Part shown: in pieces, positions 45,351-55,553 of the stretch | How the letters are laid out: each line of letters opens with the position of its first letter | Position numbering within the stretch: the stretch's first letter is position 1 | Source of the DNA: Ilex aquifolium | Taxonomy: Eukaryota > Streptophyta > Magnoliopsida > Aquifoliales > Aquifoliaceae | Assembly (NCBI GenBank): GCA_951799425.1 | Contig: OX637391.1 | Coordinates: 18,462,551-18,526,550 of the forward strand | Direction: 5' to 3' | Length of the DNA stretch: 64,000 nt | The notes under the pieces: model-generated | The model's input: the letters and a program-made list of their open reading frames with translations, nothing else | Database searches by the model: none | Told to the model about the DNA's origin: nothing | Translations under genes and position numbers: made by a program

Positions 45351-45779
45351 TCTATACTACTTATAAAGATCAGCATTTACGAAATTTTTTTGATTTCCTA
45401 TTTTATCTCTAATTATTATAATAAAATCAATTATACTCACGTATATACTTTTATCTAATTTATGTTTTTTTTACACATATTTGACTTTTAACTTGTTTTG
45501 AACTCTTATATAAGGATTTCTAAATTCTTTTGAACTCATTTATTAGTAATACAACTACTTATAATTATATATCTCTATATGAAGAAATAAAATTTTTTAT
45601 ATGTTAAATTATTATACACATATAGTTATCAGATTAAATTTCACTGTCCAATATATATTATATTTTTTTTTTATATAATAATATAATTTATATAATAAAG
45701 TAGCTAGGAAAGTTTGTCTTGAGCTTTTCGCAGCTCAGATTACTGGACGATTCTTGATCCGACGGTGATCATCATAGAT

Positions 45780-48101
45780 TTTCCTAACACTCCTATCTCT
45801 CATCTAACTCTCTCCCCTTATATCCTACTAACTGATACAAAAGACTCATATATCTCATCTAACTCTATCTCCCTATCACATACTATAATTCTCTCCGTTA
45901 CTCCCTGCCTCACCCATTTTTAAAAATATCCTATCTACCTCTACCCAGACTCCTCCTCTAACTCTCTCTCATTTTTTTAAAAAAATAACCCATCTATCCC
46001 TTGTCTTAATTGCTATCTCACCCGACACACCTCCAGCAAGTCTATCTCACGATACCCCTCTCTCTCCCCCTTCCTCTCTGTCTCTAACTTGCCCCTGCAA
46101 CACACACCACACCAGAGACCTCCAGCAAGTCTAACTATCTCACGATACCCCTCTCTCTCCCCCTTCCTCTATGTCTCTACCTTGCCTCTGAAACACACAC
46201 CACACTGGAGTAACACCCACTGCAACACATACCACATTGGAGTAACACCCACTGCAACACAACGCCAGGAGTCCAGGTATTCTAGGTTTTTTGTGTGAGT
46301 GTGTATTCTGGGTTTTTTGTGTCTTTGTGTTCTGGGTTTCTTCAACTCTCTCCCTCTCTCTATATCTCGCTCTCTCTTTCTCTGTGTTCTGGGTTTTTTG
46401 TGTGTGTGTGTGCTTGTGTGTTTATGTGTGTGTGATTGAAATATGTCATGTCTACGATACGTTGGAGGTTCTATTGTGCCTTTCGTGTAGGTTTCTCTTT
46501 CATTTTGTGTGTTTGTTGTAAAAATCTATTAACACATTGTAGGTGGATATAGAGTGATCGAATAATTCCTAGAGATGCTACACATGACAGTGGAATCAAA
46601 TATAGTGTCTGATGTCAATATCTGATTTTGCATTAGGTTTTACGATGTAAAATGCACTTCGATGTGTTCTCTGTGCCCTTAACTAGGTATTAGCAAATGA
46701 CAATTGCAGTCCTGCAAATGGCAGTTTCATACAAGATAAAGTGGGAAGTGGAAGTCTAAGGTGAACCTAAATTTCCATTCTCTTTACTGACATTACTGAA
46801 GTATTTGAGTCCTTTATTTATAGCCTTTATTTCAGCTCTTCTCCCCTCCTTAAAGTTACTTCTTACTTACAATCATAATTTATCTTTGTACTGTAACTTG
46901 TATCTGCATCACAAACCTAACCACTGTAATCTGATGATGCCACAATTACATGTCAATAAGATACAACAATATCTAGCATGTCTAAAAAATTTCTGAATAG
47001 GCTAGGTAATCCATGAAATTATAGACTGCAGGAAAAGATTTGGCCTTATTTTATGAGAATAACTTACCGATGGAGGAGTTGCATCCAAGGAAGAAAAATG
47101 GCATTTTGGAATTATGAGAGAGTGCCTATGAAATAAAGGTTTGAAACAGTTATTTTACAACAAAACAACAGAAGACATGAGAAATCAAGGAGAAAAGGGA
47201 ACAATAGATGCCTTTATGACTACTATTTAACATAGTAATTACATTCTAAACAACTACTATTACGTGCAAGATGATAAGTCCAGTTAGTTGAGGTCTGCCT
47301 GAACAGTGATGCAGTATAGCATTGTGTGTGTGCCTTTGTGTGTTATGGGTTTGTGTGTGTGTGTGTGTGTATGTGTGTGTTCATGTCTGTCTTCATGTGT
47401 GTGTTCATGTCTGTCTTCATGTGTGTTCATGTCTGTCTAATTTTTTTTTTTGTGTGTTCATGTGTGTTTTGGTTTCGGGTTTCTTCTCTCTCTAAATTTT
47501 TTATAATTATAAGCCCTCTCTTTCTTGCTTGCTTACTTTCTATTGTAATTGAATCTATTTCAATTATGGTGTATGTGATATTTTGACTAATTATTTTTGT
47601 CAATTTAATTACTATTTTCTCACAGAGCTACACATTTCCAAAATACGCATTTTCTTCATCACCAGGTAAGTTGTAATGAATTTGTTCTTTTTAATTCATA
47701 TGAAAAAATTTTTGTGTGATTATCATTAAATATTTGTTCTTTTTAATTAATTTTTGTCTTGGTTTAGTTGTGCATGCTTTGACATGAATTTATCATTATA
47801 TATTGGTTTTAATTTTTAATGTTGGTATTGGTTTAGTTGTGGATGTTTTGACATGAGCTGATTGCTGTTAAATGTTATATGTTACAGCTTTATTGTTTAT
47901 ATCTTGATTTAGGTTGGTTTTATTACATTTTGTAATTTACGATTCAACTTTGCATAAATTTGAAAATTTCTATTAATTAAACACACATAAAACACTCCAT
48001 TTCACCAAGTTCAGTGTTTTTTTTTTAAGGTTTGCATGTTTAACATTTGACACCAATAACCGCGTACAAATCATCACTTCAACACCAAAACCAATATCCA
48101 A
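45780..48101 (+). other. Helitron 5' region: CT-rich and TG-rich low complexity
   Basis: Pyrimidine-rich text at 45780-46260 includes an imperfect duplication (accagagacctccag, ctctctcccccttcctct). TG-rich runs lie at 46288-46440 and 47318-47470. It has no supported gene and appears to be the promoter and leader side of the Helitron gene. Confidence 0.6.
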
Positions 48102-48920
48102 ATGGACAATGTCACCATTTTTGGACATGTAAGTTATTTATTATATAGAATTTATCAAAGTCTTTAGTATAATATTTCAGTAAAAACCATGTCATACTTA
48201 CTATATAATTTTTCCTCCTTATTACAGACTAATTCAGATCTAGAGTACACTGTAAGTTGATCTTCTTATCATGCATCTTATTACCGGTGCTTCATGTTTA
48301 CTTCTTACTTCTTATCTATCAATTCAATTTAAAATGTCTACACATTTCTAGGTCAATTTGCTCCGACAAAATAATGTAGGCATTGTGATTCGTGATGAGC
48401 GTGATCTTAATCACATAATTGAGGTGGTGTCATGTCACATTTTTTGATTTGACATTACTCAATTTATTATGTGCTCATCCGTATTGTATTCTTAAAGGAG
48501 AACAAAAAATCAAAGGCAATGGCAAATGGTAGAAGTAAAGGAAAAGAAAAGGCAAGTTATTCAAGCAAAGGAAAGGAAAAAGTAGTATGTGAAGTGGTAT
48601 GATTTATTGATTTCTCGTGTAATAAATACGCAATTATTTCATATCATTCAGAACGATATTATTAAATTCAAAATTTAAGAAACCACCGGTGGTGTTATAT
48701 CAAACCGCCAATTGGCACAACGTGCACGTCGTGAATGTGAGAGGTCATCACATCCACCCATTCAGCCAAGATTTTTTCCTTCTATAACACCGAGCCGCCG
48801 TCATCAAGCTCAATTAGACCTAACAGCAACCAAAAGAGCTCGCAGTCAAGAAAACTTGGTGTCTATGAAAATTCCCGAATTTGTGCCAGAACAAATAAAT
48901 GTATCTGGGTCATCATCCAG
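48102..48920 (+). pseudogene. Helitron Rep gene, 5' exons
   Basis: Small exons with canonical sites can be read: 48102-48128 (MDNVTIFGH), 48228-48251 (TNSDLEYT), 48352-48423 (VNLLRQNNVGIVIRDERDLN...) and 48498-48596 (Lys-rich, KGKEKASYSSKGKEK). The first four are each a multiple of three in phase 0. A fifth, about 48680-48920, encodes ISNRQLAQRARRECERS and further basic text typical of the N-terminal part of plant Helitron proteins, and ends CCAG before GT. The acceptor of the fifth exon does not fit the phase of the fourth, so one site has changed or I chose it wrongly. The next exon is 7.9 kb away because a viral array occupies the intron. Confidence 0.65.
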
Positions 48921-49036
48921 GTGTTTGTTATAAATTTGAAATTCTAATGCTTATGCAATTGAACTGTTACAAAATATATATATATATATATAATCAGATA
49001 AACCTGATTTCTCGGATAAATCCGGCCCGGAAGAAG

Positions 49037-49221
49037 TGACGCACGCCATGACGTCACTTCAAGATATTTTGAAGATGTAAATAATGAGCACAGTGCTTGT
49101 ACAGTTTTGCTGACGTATGGTATGACGTCATTGTTTTTTATTAAAGTTTGGTACAGTATAAAGTTGTGAATAGTATAGGTTTGTTTTGAAATCCGGATTT
49201 CATGTCCGGCTCTATTTAAGG
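49037..49221 (+). promoter_or_regulatory. 35S-like promoter: two as-1-like elements and TATA
   Basis: TGACG pairs separated by exactly 7 bases occur at 49037-49053 (TGACGcacgccaTGACG) and 49111-49127 (TGACGtatggtaTGACG). This is the arrangement of the as-1 element of the cauliflower mosaic virus 35S promoter, bound by TGA-type bZIP factors. A TATA-like ctatttaagg follows at 49212-49221. Function is inferred from layout. Confidence 0.8.
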
Positions 49222-49452
49222 ATGCAGCCTCAGCCTGTTGGGGACATCCTTCGCTTTGCAATCCTTCGTTTTGGAATCCTTCTTTCAACCCACTTACCTA
49301 CTCCCTTCTTTGTCTTTCTTACATCCTCTCTGAACCCTTCCCTTGTATATTACCTTCCATCTTCTACCTTCCACACTAGTACTGTAAGTAGACTCTTGTA
49401 CATAAGCTTTTAAGCTTTCAGCACTTTGTATATATACAAGCTTTCAGCATTA

Positions 49453-49458
49453 AATAAA
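49453..49458 (+). terminator. Viral poly(A) signal
   Basis: AATAAA about 235 bases after the TATA box. In caulimovirids a signal placed this way lies in the part of the RNA present at both ends. Confidence 0.65.
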
Positions 49459-49508
49459 AGCTTTGTTTGTACATATTCCTTGTACATACACCGATCCTTC
49501 CCCCTTGT

Positions 49509-49520
49509 TGGTATCAGAGC
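49509..49520 (+). other. Viral primer-binding site (tRNA-iMet)
   Basis: TGGTATCAGAGC, complementary to initiator tRNA-Met, used by caulimovirids to prime reverse transcription. It lies 50 bases after the poly(A) signal and 507 bases before the movement-protein start. Confidence 0.9.
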
Positions 49521-49881
49521 CAAGTAATGGTAGCTTAAGTATATTCTGTTGATTTATATGCGGATCTATTACTAATTCTGGTTGCTTTTGTAATGGTGAT
49601 TTAATTCTGTTAGACTACTGTTATTATGAAATTGTTACTTTAATTCTGTTATAATGATGTTCCTCGTTTGCTTCTATGCTTGGTGTAATTTTGTTTGTGA
49701 TGATTTTTCTCTGTATGCTTTCTATGGTGCTGTGGGGCGTAAGGGATGTTGTTGGCCGCTTTTCCGCTGTTAGGAGTTTAGGCCGTTTTGGGTAGATTCC
49801 CATTTCTGTCCCGCCAGAAACGTTGACAGTTTGTAGGAGGTGGGAAAATCATTGTAGCAAGATGAAACTAATTATAGTTAG

Positions 49882-51607
49882 TTGGGAGGTCATTATACTA
49901 GAATTATGGTAATAATATTCCTGATAATGGTACTGTAGTAGAATTAAAAGACATATTACACTTGCAACTAGATGATGGTAATAGTAAAGCATATGAGTCA
50001 ACAGAAACACTTTCGAGTCTACCTCTATGGCACTAAGTCTTTTTAAATTTAAAAATAATCATAAAGAAGATTATGTTAAAAATATGGAAGAAATAGAATT
50101 CTCTGATATTGAAAATAAATTGCAGAACTGGGATATACCCCAGTACCCCACTAAGAAAATCTATAATATTGGTACTTTTGATTTTAAATCGAGTTTGACA
50201 ATTAAAACGATTGAAAGGACTGTTCCTTTTGATCAAAATGGAGATATTCTTCAACTATTAACTGAACGAGAAGTCTTAAAGACTCAAGAAAATTATAAAT
50301 TTTTACATATCGGTTTGGTCCAAGTTGCTTTAAAACCTTTGACCCTTAAAGGGTGTAATTCCTCTTTTTTGTTAACTTTAAGAGACGCTAGGTGTCTTGC
50401 TTTTGATCAATCCTTAATGGGAGTTATGCAGTCTAGTTTAAGTACTGGCCCTGTTTATTTTAACTGTTTTCCAGATCTATCTGTTTCTTTAACTGATAAA
50501 AATATTTTGGATGTTTTAACATGCAATATTAAAACCTTTGGTTATAATTTCAAAGAAGGAACTGATATAATGACTTTTATATATAGAGTCTATTATAAAG
50601 TTATGAACACTTTAAGTCCCGAAGCTAAGCTTCATAATCATAAAGGTAAAACAACTTTAATTGAAACTAATGCAATTAAGAATAAAATTGAAATTCCTAA
50701 AACCATTAAATGGTCAGAAATTCAGTTTCCAGAAACCTGGAAATTGGAATCAGTGGTTCATAAAAAACCAGAGATAAATGAAGAAATAACTCAAATTACC
50801 CAGTCAACCCAGGGTGATGTTTTGATATCTTTTGCTAGAAATAATTTCTCTAGTTTAAAAATCTTTGATAAATCAGAAACTTCTTCAGATTATTCTACTC
50901 CTATAAGAAGATCTACTTCTTCGGTCTTAAATCGAAGAAAAGGTAAAGAACCCATAATTGAAGGTATAAAAACTTCTCATAATCAAATTCCCCATGGAAT
51001 TTACAGACAAGATAAAGAAATTTTTAATGATGAGGATTTTATTGATCCTACTCCATCCGAGATCGGATTTCAAATATAGTTTTTATGGATATACACCAAA
51101 AAGAATTTGTTGTTAATCGACAAGAAATTAATGATGAGTTTTATCTCCCTAAATATAAAGAATTTAGAGATTGGTATTTTGGGACTATGAGTCCGGATGA
51201 CCTCAAAAATTATAAAGAAATGTTTTATCTTTATATAGAAAGAGAAAAAAGAATAATTCCTTTTGTTAGTTGGTTTTTAACCTATCATGCTCCATCAAAT
51301 CTAAATCAGCTCAAGGAACTTAAAAATTTCCTTCCAGATATTGAGGATAAAGAGTTCATAAATGAACTCAAAAATAAGTTACCACCAATAATTGTTGAAT
51401 CCTCTAAGCTTGAAATCAACACCTTAAGTAATAGTCCACAAGATAAAGATTCAACATCTTTAAAAGATTTACCGGACAATTCTTGCTATAACAAGAATCT
51501 TGAAAAGGACATAGACTATAAAGGCTATAAAGACAGGTCTAAAACTTTTCAAGAACAAGACAAAAGATTTATTAAATGTTTTAAATGTAGCAAAAAGGGA
51601 CATGTTG
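49882..51607 (+). repeat. Viral inverted arm, left
   Basis: 1726 bp, the reverse complement of 55031-56756 with only two or three visible differences and no length difference. The spacer between the arms is about 3.4 kb. Confidence 0.92.
50027..51079 (+). CDS. Caulimovirid movement protein, left copy (fossil)
   Basis: A 350-residue frame that looks whole. It matches the 30K-superfamily movement proteins of Caulimoviridae, which line plasmodesmata and let virus pass between cells. Typical text includes the stretch around residues 114-150 (LTLRDARCLAFDQSLMGVMQ) and NIKTFGYNFKEGTDIMTFIY. The C-terminal third is Ser/Lys-rich and probably flexible. It is translated identically in the minus-strand copy at 55559-56611. 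A stop and a gap of five bases separate it from the next frame. It is part of a broken array. Confidence 0.87.
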   Translation: MALSLFKFKNNHKEDYVKNMEEIEFSDIENKLQNWDIPQYPTKKIYNIGTFDFKSSLTIKTIERTVPFDQNGDILQLLTEREVLKTQENYKFLHIGLVQVALKPLTLKGCNSSFLLTLRDARCLAFDQSLMGVMQSSLSTGPVYFNCFPDLSVSLTDKNILDVLTCNIKTFGYNFKEGTDIMTFIYRVYYKVMNTLSPEAKLHNHKGKTTLIETNAIKNKIEIPKTIKWSEIQFPETWKLESVVHKKPEINEEITQITQSTQGDVLISFARNNFSSLKIFDKSETSSDYSTPIRRSTSSVLNRRKGKEPIIEGIKTSHNQIPHGIYRQDKEIFNDEDFIDPTPSEIGFQI

Positions 51608-51723
51608 GAATAATTATAACACTGATGATAAGTGTCAAATTATTGAAGAATGTCTTAAAGACATGGGAAAAGAGGGCGAGGAACCTACCACCTCAAACTC
51701 TATTATTCCCACTTCCAGTATAA
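51085..51723 (+). pseudogene. Caulimovirid coat-region frame, left copy (partial fossil)
   Basis: Begins MDIHQKEFVVNRQEINDEFY like the long frame of the minus-strand unit and agrees with it as far as the CCHC finger (KCFKCSKKGHV, near 51575-51606), after which the text differs. This N-terminal part should correspond to the capsid region, which in this family ends in a CCHC finger. Broken copy. Confidence 0.8.
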
Positions 51724-52067
51724 ACACTGGCCCTAATTTCAATCTTATTGAAGTTCTTAAAGAACAAATTAACAAAGAAAAACCCCATTTAAATACTGAG
51801 CAGCTTAAAGCTGCAGTTATGGAGGAAATGCGTCTTCAGGTGATGTCTACCTTTGGAATGGGCAAAACCGAGAAGATGGATCTCGCTAATACTCCAACAG
51901 TTGCCATAAAAGGCAAAGAGAAAGATAAAGTCGAGGAAGACGATGGGAAAATTCCAACTCCTATTGACTCTGATGAAGACTTTATGGATTCTCAGGGATA
52001 TACCCCTCTTAAAGGAAATAATCAGATAAACCTGATTTCTCGGATAAATCCGGCCCGGAAGAAGTGA
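51663..52067 (+). pseudogene. Acidic/lysine-rich viral frame of unknown role
   Basis: A charged frame (KGKEKDKVEEDDGKIPTPID) that runs into the 475-bp repeat. It is not recognisable as capsid, protease or RT, and by position it would be the 3'-most viral gene. I cannot assign a function. Confidence 0.45.
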
Positions 52068-52492
52068 CGCACGCCATGATGTCACTTCAAGATATTTTGA
52101 AGATGTAAATAATGAGCACAGTGCTTGTACAGTTTTGCTGACGTATGGTATGACGTCATTGTTTTTTATTAAAGTTTGGTACAGTATAAAGTTGTGAATA
52201 GTATAGGTTTGTTTTGAAATCCGGATTTCATGTCCGGCTCTATTTAAGGATGCAGCCTCAGCCTGTTGGGGACATCCTTCGCTTTGCAATCCTTCGTTTT
52301 GGAATCCTTCTTTCAACCCACTTACCTACTCCCTTCTTTGTCTTTCTTACATCCTCTCTGAACCCTTCCCTTGTATATTACCTTCCATCTTCTACCTTCC
52401 ACACTAGTACTGTAAGTAGACTCTTGTACATAAGCTTTTAAGCTTTCAGCACTTTGTATATATACAAGCTTTCAGCATTAAATAAAAGCTTT
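52018..52492 (+). repeat. 475-bp viral promoter/terminal repeat, copy 2
   Basis: Same extent as copy 1, with the TATA text at 52239-52248 and AATAAA at 52481-52486. It ends at the junction with the minus-oriented unit. Confidence 0.85.
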
Positions 52493-52583
52493 AAGCTTCA
52501 AAGATTCAGTTAAAGGAGGATAATATGCATTGACCTGGGCTCTACCACCGGGTCTTATTCTACCGCGGCCACGGCCACGATAA

Positions 52584-55553
52584 CTACTCTGGCCTCGATT
52601 CATGAGAACCCTGCAAAAATTCCCTAGTTAGAAAGTCGGGAAGAGAATTTAATTCTTCTTTAACATAATCAATTTTAAAATCAAAGACTGATAAAATAGC
52701 CTGCCATCTTGCAAAAATTTGTTTAGATGCAATATTTTTTACATCTTGTTCAAGAACATTTTTGGCAGAACTACAATCAATTCTTAATAAAAATTCTTGA
52801 TTTAACAAGTCATCTTGAAATTTACTGATACACTTAACAATAGATAAAATCTCCTTTTTAATAGTGGAATAATTGAATTGAGTAGATCCCCATTTACCAG
52901 AGGTAAATCTGACAAGTAATTCTTTTTTAGTATTGGGATCTTGCTGTTTTAAAATACCTCCATAGCCTATATCTGAGGCATCAGTTTCAACAATTTTATA
53001 CCAGTCAGGTTTTACCAAAGAAAGACATGGTAAAAGCTTAGCTTTAAGTTTAATTTTTCTTACGGCTTCAGTATGAAGATCTGTCCAAGGAGATGGATTC
53101 TTTTTAAGTCTAGAGTGTAAAATAACAGTATCTTTAGCGAGATTTTGATAAAAATCTGTCAAATAATTTAAACTGCCCAAAAATCTTTGCAATTGCCTTT
53201 TATCTTTAATTTCATCCGGAAATTTGGATGCAAATTCAATACTTCTTTCGATTGGGACTATATTTCCATGTTCAATATAATGTCCTAAAAACCTGACTTT
53301 TAATTGAAATAATTTCATTTTTATTGCTGATAGGACTAATCCATTTTGTTTAACAATATGAATGAATTTATTCAGATGTTTAAAATGCTGATCAATAGAT
53401 TCAGAAAAGATGAGTATATCATCAATATATACAATACAAAATGCATAGAAAGCATAGAATATATCATTCATAATATTCTGAAATTCTGATGGAGCATTTT
53501 TAAGTCCAAAAGGCATAACATTCCATTCATAATGTCCGAAAGGTACTGTGAAAGCAGTCTTATACCTGTCTTCCTCAGCAATTTGGATCTGCCAATAACC
53601 TGACTTTAAGTCAAACTTAGAAAAGATTTTAGCGTTATATAATCGAGATAATAAATCTTTTTTATTGGGGATGGGATATCGAATCCATTGCAATACCTTA
53701 TTTAAAGGTTTATAATTTATAACCAATCTAGGAACTCCACGTTCCTTTTCGGCAGCGTTATTAACATAAAAGGCTGCACAACTCCATGGGGAATAACTTT
53801 TTCGAATTAAAGATTTATCAAGTAAGGAATCAATTTCCTTTTTACAAAGTTCCAAATATTCTTTATTCATTTGGGTAGGTCTGGCCTTAGTAGGAATATC
53901 CTTTTCATTAAACTTTTTAACATAGGGAAGAGTTACGATATGTTTTTTCCTATTCCAAAAAGCAGTAGGAATAGTGTTACATATTTCTTTAGTTATTTTT
54001 TCTTCAATTTCTTTTATCCTATGTTTATATTCAGGGGAGTTAAGTTTATTAGATAAACTTAAGATTTTTATATCTTCTTTAAGAAAATTTAATTGATTTT
54101 CTTTATAAAACAAATTTTCTTTTATTTGATTTATCATTTTGATTTGAGGTGGAGTTATAAACTCAAATAATATATGTTGACCATTTATGGTAGTCAAAAT
54201 TCCTTTAGAATCAATTTTTTCTATAGGTTGAATCATAGATAAAAATGGTGTTCCCAAAATCACCAATTGATTCAAATTATCGATAAGCATAAAAGTAGTA
54301 GGAATACAAATTCCTTGGTTACAAACATAAACTTTGGAAAGTTTAAAGTTTATATTTAATTTCGAACCATCAGCAGTACTTATCGACTGAGTAATTTTTT
54401 CAAAATATTTGGTAGGAATTAATCCTGCTTTGATGCAGTTCATATCTGCTCCGCTATCAATTAAAGCAGTTGTTTCAACCACAAAATCTTGATTTATTAC
54501 CAGAGTAAGTTTAACATACCATTTCTGATAAGTGATTTTGTCTAAAACATTTAAGTTTTTAATATCAGAATTGTTAGTTTCTGTAATGTCAGAATTGTTA
54601 GTTTCTGTAATGTCAGAAGAGTTATCAACTTTTATGTCTGCATCCTTTATGTCACTATTCTTAACAAGACTTGAAAGTTTTTGCTTTATGATTTTTATAT
54701 CATTTTTGATGTAATTAATCTCCTTTTGAAGATCTGACTTTGTGGTAGGTGATACGTCTTTAAGGTGAGAATCTTCAAATGACATATTTTTTGTCCTATT
54801 AAGGACTTCATTAAATAACTCTGATTGAGACATTGTGGATTTATTTTCTTCTAGATTTGTCTTTAGATATTGTTCAATGGCTTTTCGTTTAGAAGAAGGA
54901 TCTTGAATTTTATCAATAAGATCAAGAATTAAAGTTTGAGACTTAGTCAAAGTATTTATACTTAATTCGTTCATATTTATACTGAACTTAGTCATGGCCT
55001 TCTTAGCATGATAATAATAGCATGTGGAAGCAACATGTCCCTTTTTGCTACATTTAAAACATTTAATAAATCTTTTGTCTTGTTCTTGAAAAGTTTTAGA
55101 CATGTCTTTATAGCCTTTATAGTCTATGTCCTTTTCAAGATTCTTGTTATAGCAAGAATTGTCCGGTAAATCTTTTAAAGATGTTGAATCTTTATCTTGT
55201 GGACTATTACTTAAGGTGTTGATTTCAAGCTTAGAGGATTCAACAATTATTGGTGGTAACTTATTTTTGAGTTCATTTATGAACTCTTTATCCTCAATAT
55301 CTGGAAGGAAATTTTTAAGTTCCTTGAGCTGATTTAGATTTGATGGAGCATGATAGGTTAAAAACCAACTAACAAAAGGAATTATTCTTTTTTCTCTTTC
55401 TATATAAAGATAAAACATTTCTTTATAATTTTTGAGGTCATCCGGACTCATAGTCCCAAAATACCAATCTCTAAATTCTTTATATTTAGGGAGATAAAAC
55501 TCATCATTAATTTCTTGTCGATTAACAACAAATTCTTTTTGGTGTATATCCAT
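52584..55553 (-). CDS. Caulimovirid polyprotein: coat/zinc finger, protease, RT, RNase H (fossil)
   Basis: A 989-residue frame that looks whole. The N-terminal coat-like region ends in a CCHC finger (KCFKCSKKGHVASTC, about residues 170-185). A long linker carries a small repeat (SDITETNN twice). The aspartic protease has DSG at 54450-54458. RT follows with FDLKSGYWQI, VMPFGLKNAPSEFQ and the catalytic YIDD at 53418-53429. RNase H has VETDASDIGYGGIL, KKEIL, RIDCSS and LPDFL. No integrase follows, which separates it from gypsy elements. Having coat region and polymerase in one frame while the movement protein is separate is a useful character for placing the genus. A short Arg/Gly-rich frame overlaps its end. 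Confidence 0.88.
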   Translation of the reverse strand: MDIHQKEFVVNRQEINDEFYLPKYKEFRDWYFGTMSPDDLKNYKEMFYLYIEREKRIIPFVSWFLTYHAPSNLNQLKELKNFLPDIEDKEFINELKNKLPPIIVESSKLEINTLSNSPQDKDSTSLKDLPDNSCYNKNLEKDIDYKGYKDMSKTFQEQDKRFIKCFKCSKKGHVASTCYYYHAKKAMTKFSINMNELSINTLTKSQTLILDLIDKIQDPSSKRKAIEQYLKTNLEENKSTMSQSELFNEVLNRTKNMSFEDSHLKDVSPTTKSDLQKEINYIKNDIKIIKQKLSSLVKNSDIKDADIKVDNSSDITETNNSDITETNNSDIKNLNVLDKITYQKWYVKLTLVINQDFVVETTALIDSGADMNCIKAGLIPTKYFEKITQSISTADGSKLNINFKLSKVYVCNQGICIPTTFMLIDNLNQLVILGTPFLSMIQPIEKIDSKGILTTINGQHILFEFITPPQIKMINQIKENLFYKENQLNFLKEDIKILSLSNKLNSPEYKHRIKEIEEKITKEICNTIPTAFWNRKKHIVTLPYVKKFNEKDIPTKARPTQMNKEYLELCKKEIDSLLDKSLIRKSYSPWSCAAFYVNNAAEKERGVPRLVINYKPLNKVLQWIRYPIPNKKDLLSRLYNAKIFSKFDLKSGYWQIQIAEEDRYKTAFTVPFGHYEWNVMPFGLKNAPSEFQNIMNDIFYAFYAFCIVYIDDILIFSESIDQHFKHLNKFIHIVKQNGLVLSAIKMKLFQLKVRFLGHYIEHGNIVPIERSIEFASKFPDEIKDKRQLQRFLGSLNYLTDFYQNLAKDTVILHSRLKKNPSPWTDLHTEAVRKIKLKAKLLPCLSLVKPDWYKIVETDASDIGYGGILKQQDPNTKKELLVRFTSGKWGSTQFNYSTIKKEILSIVKCISKFQDDLLNQEFLLRIDCSSAKNVLEQDVKNIASKQIFARWQAILSVFDFKIDYVKEELNSLPDFLTREFLQGSHESRPE

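Larger units (their letters stand above)
48990..49464 (+). repeat. 475-bp viral promoter/terminal repeat, copy 1
   Basis: Colinear and equal in length with 52018-52492, with about one difference. It spans the promoter, TATA box and poly(A) signal and has no TG...CA ends, so it fits the terminal redundancy of a pararetroviral genome and not an LTR. Confidence 0.85.

Noticed and set aside
46089-46521. Two plus-strand frames in CT/TG-rich text
   Set aside because: Low-complexity Helitron leader, with hydrophobic or Ser-rich translations caused by composition.
48944-49288. Minus-strand frames repeated at 48944-49288 and 51789-52316
   Set aside because: They are shadows of the duplicated viral promoter block.
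48990-52492. Reading the 475-bp repeats and primer site as an LTR retrotransposon
   Set aside because: No TG...CA ends, no integrase, caulimovirid movement protein present, 35S-like promoter and TA-repeat flanks; pararetrovirus fits better.
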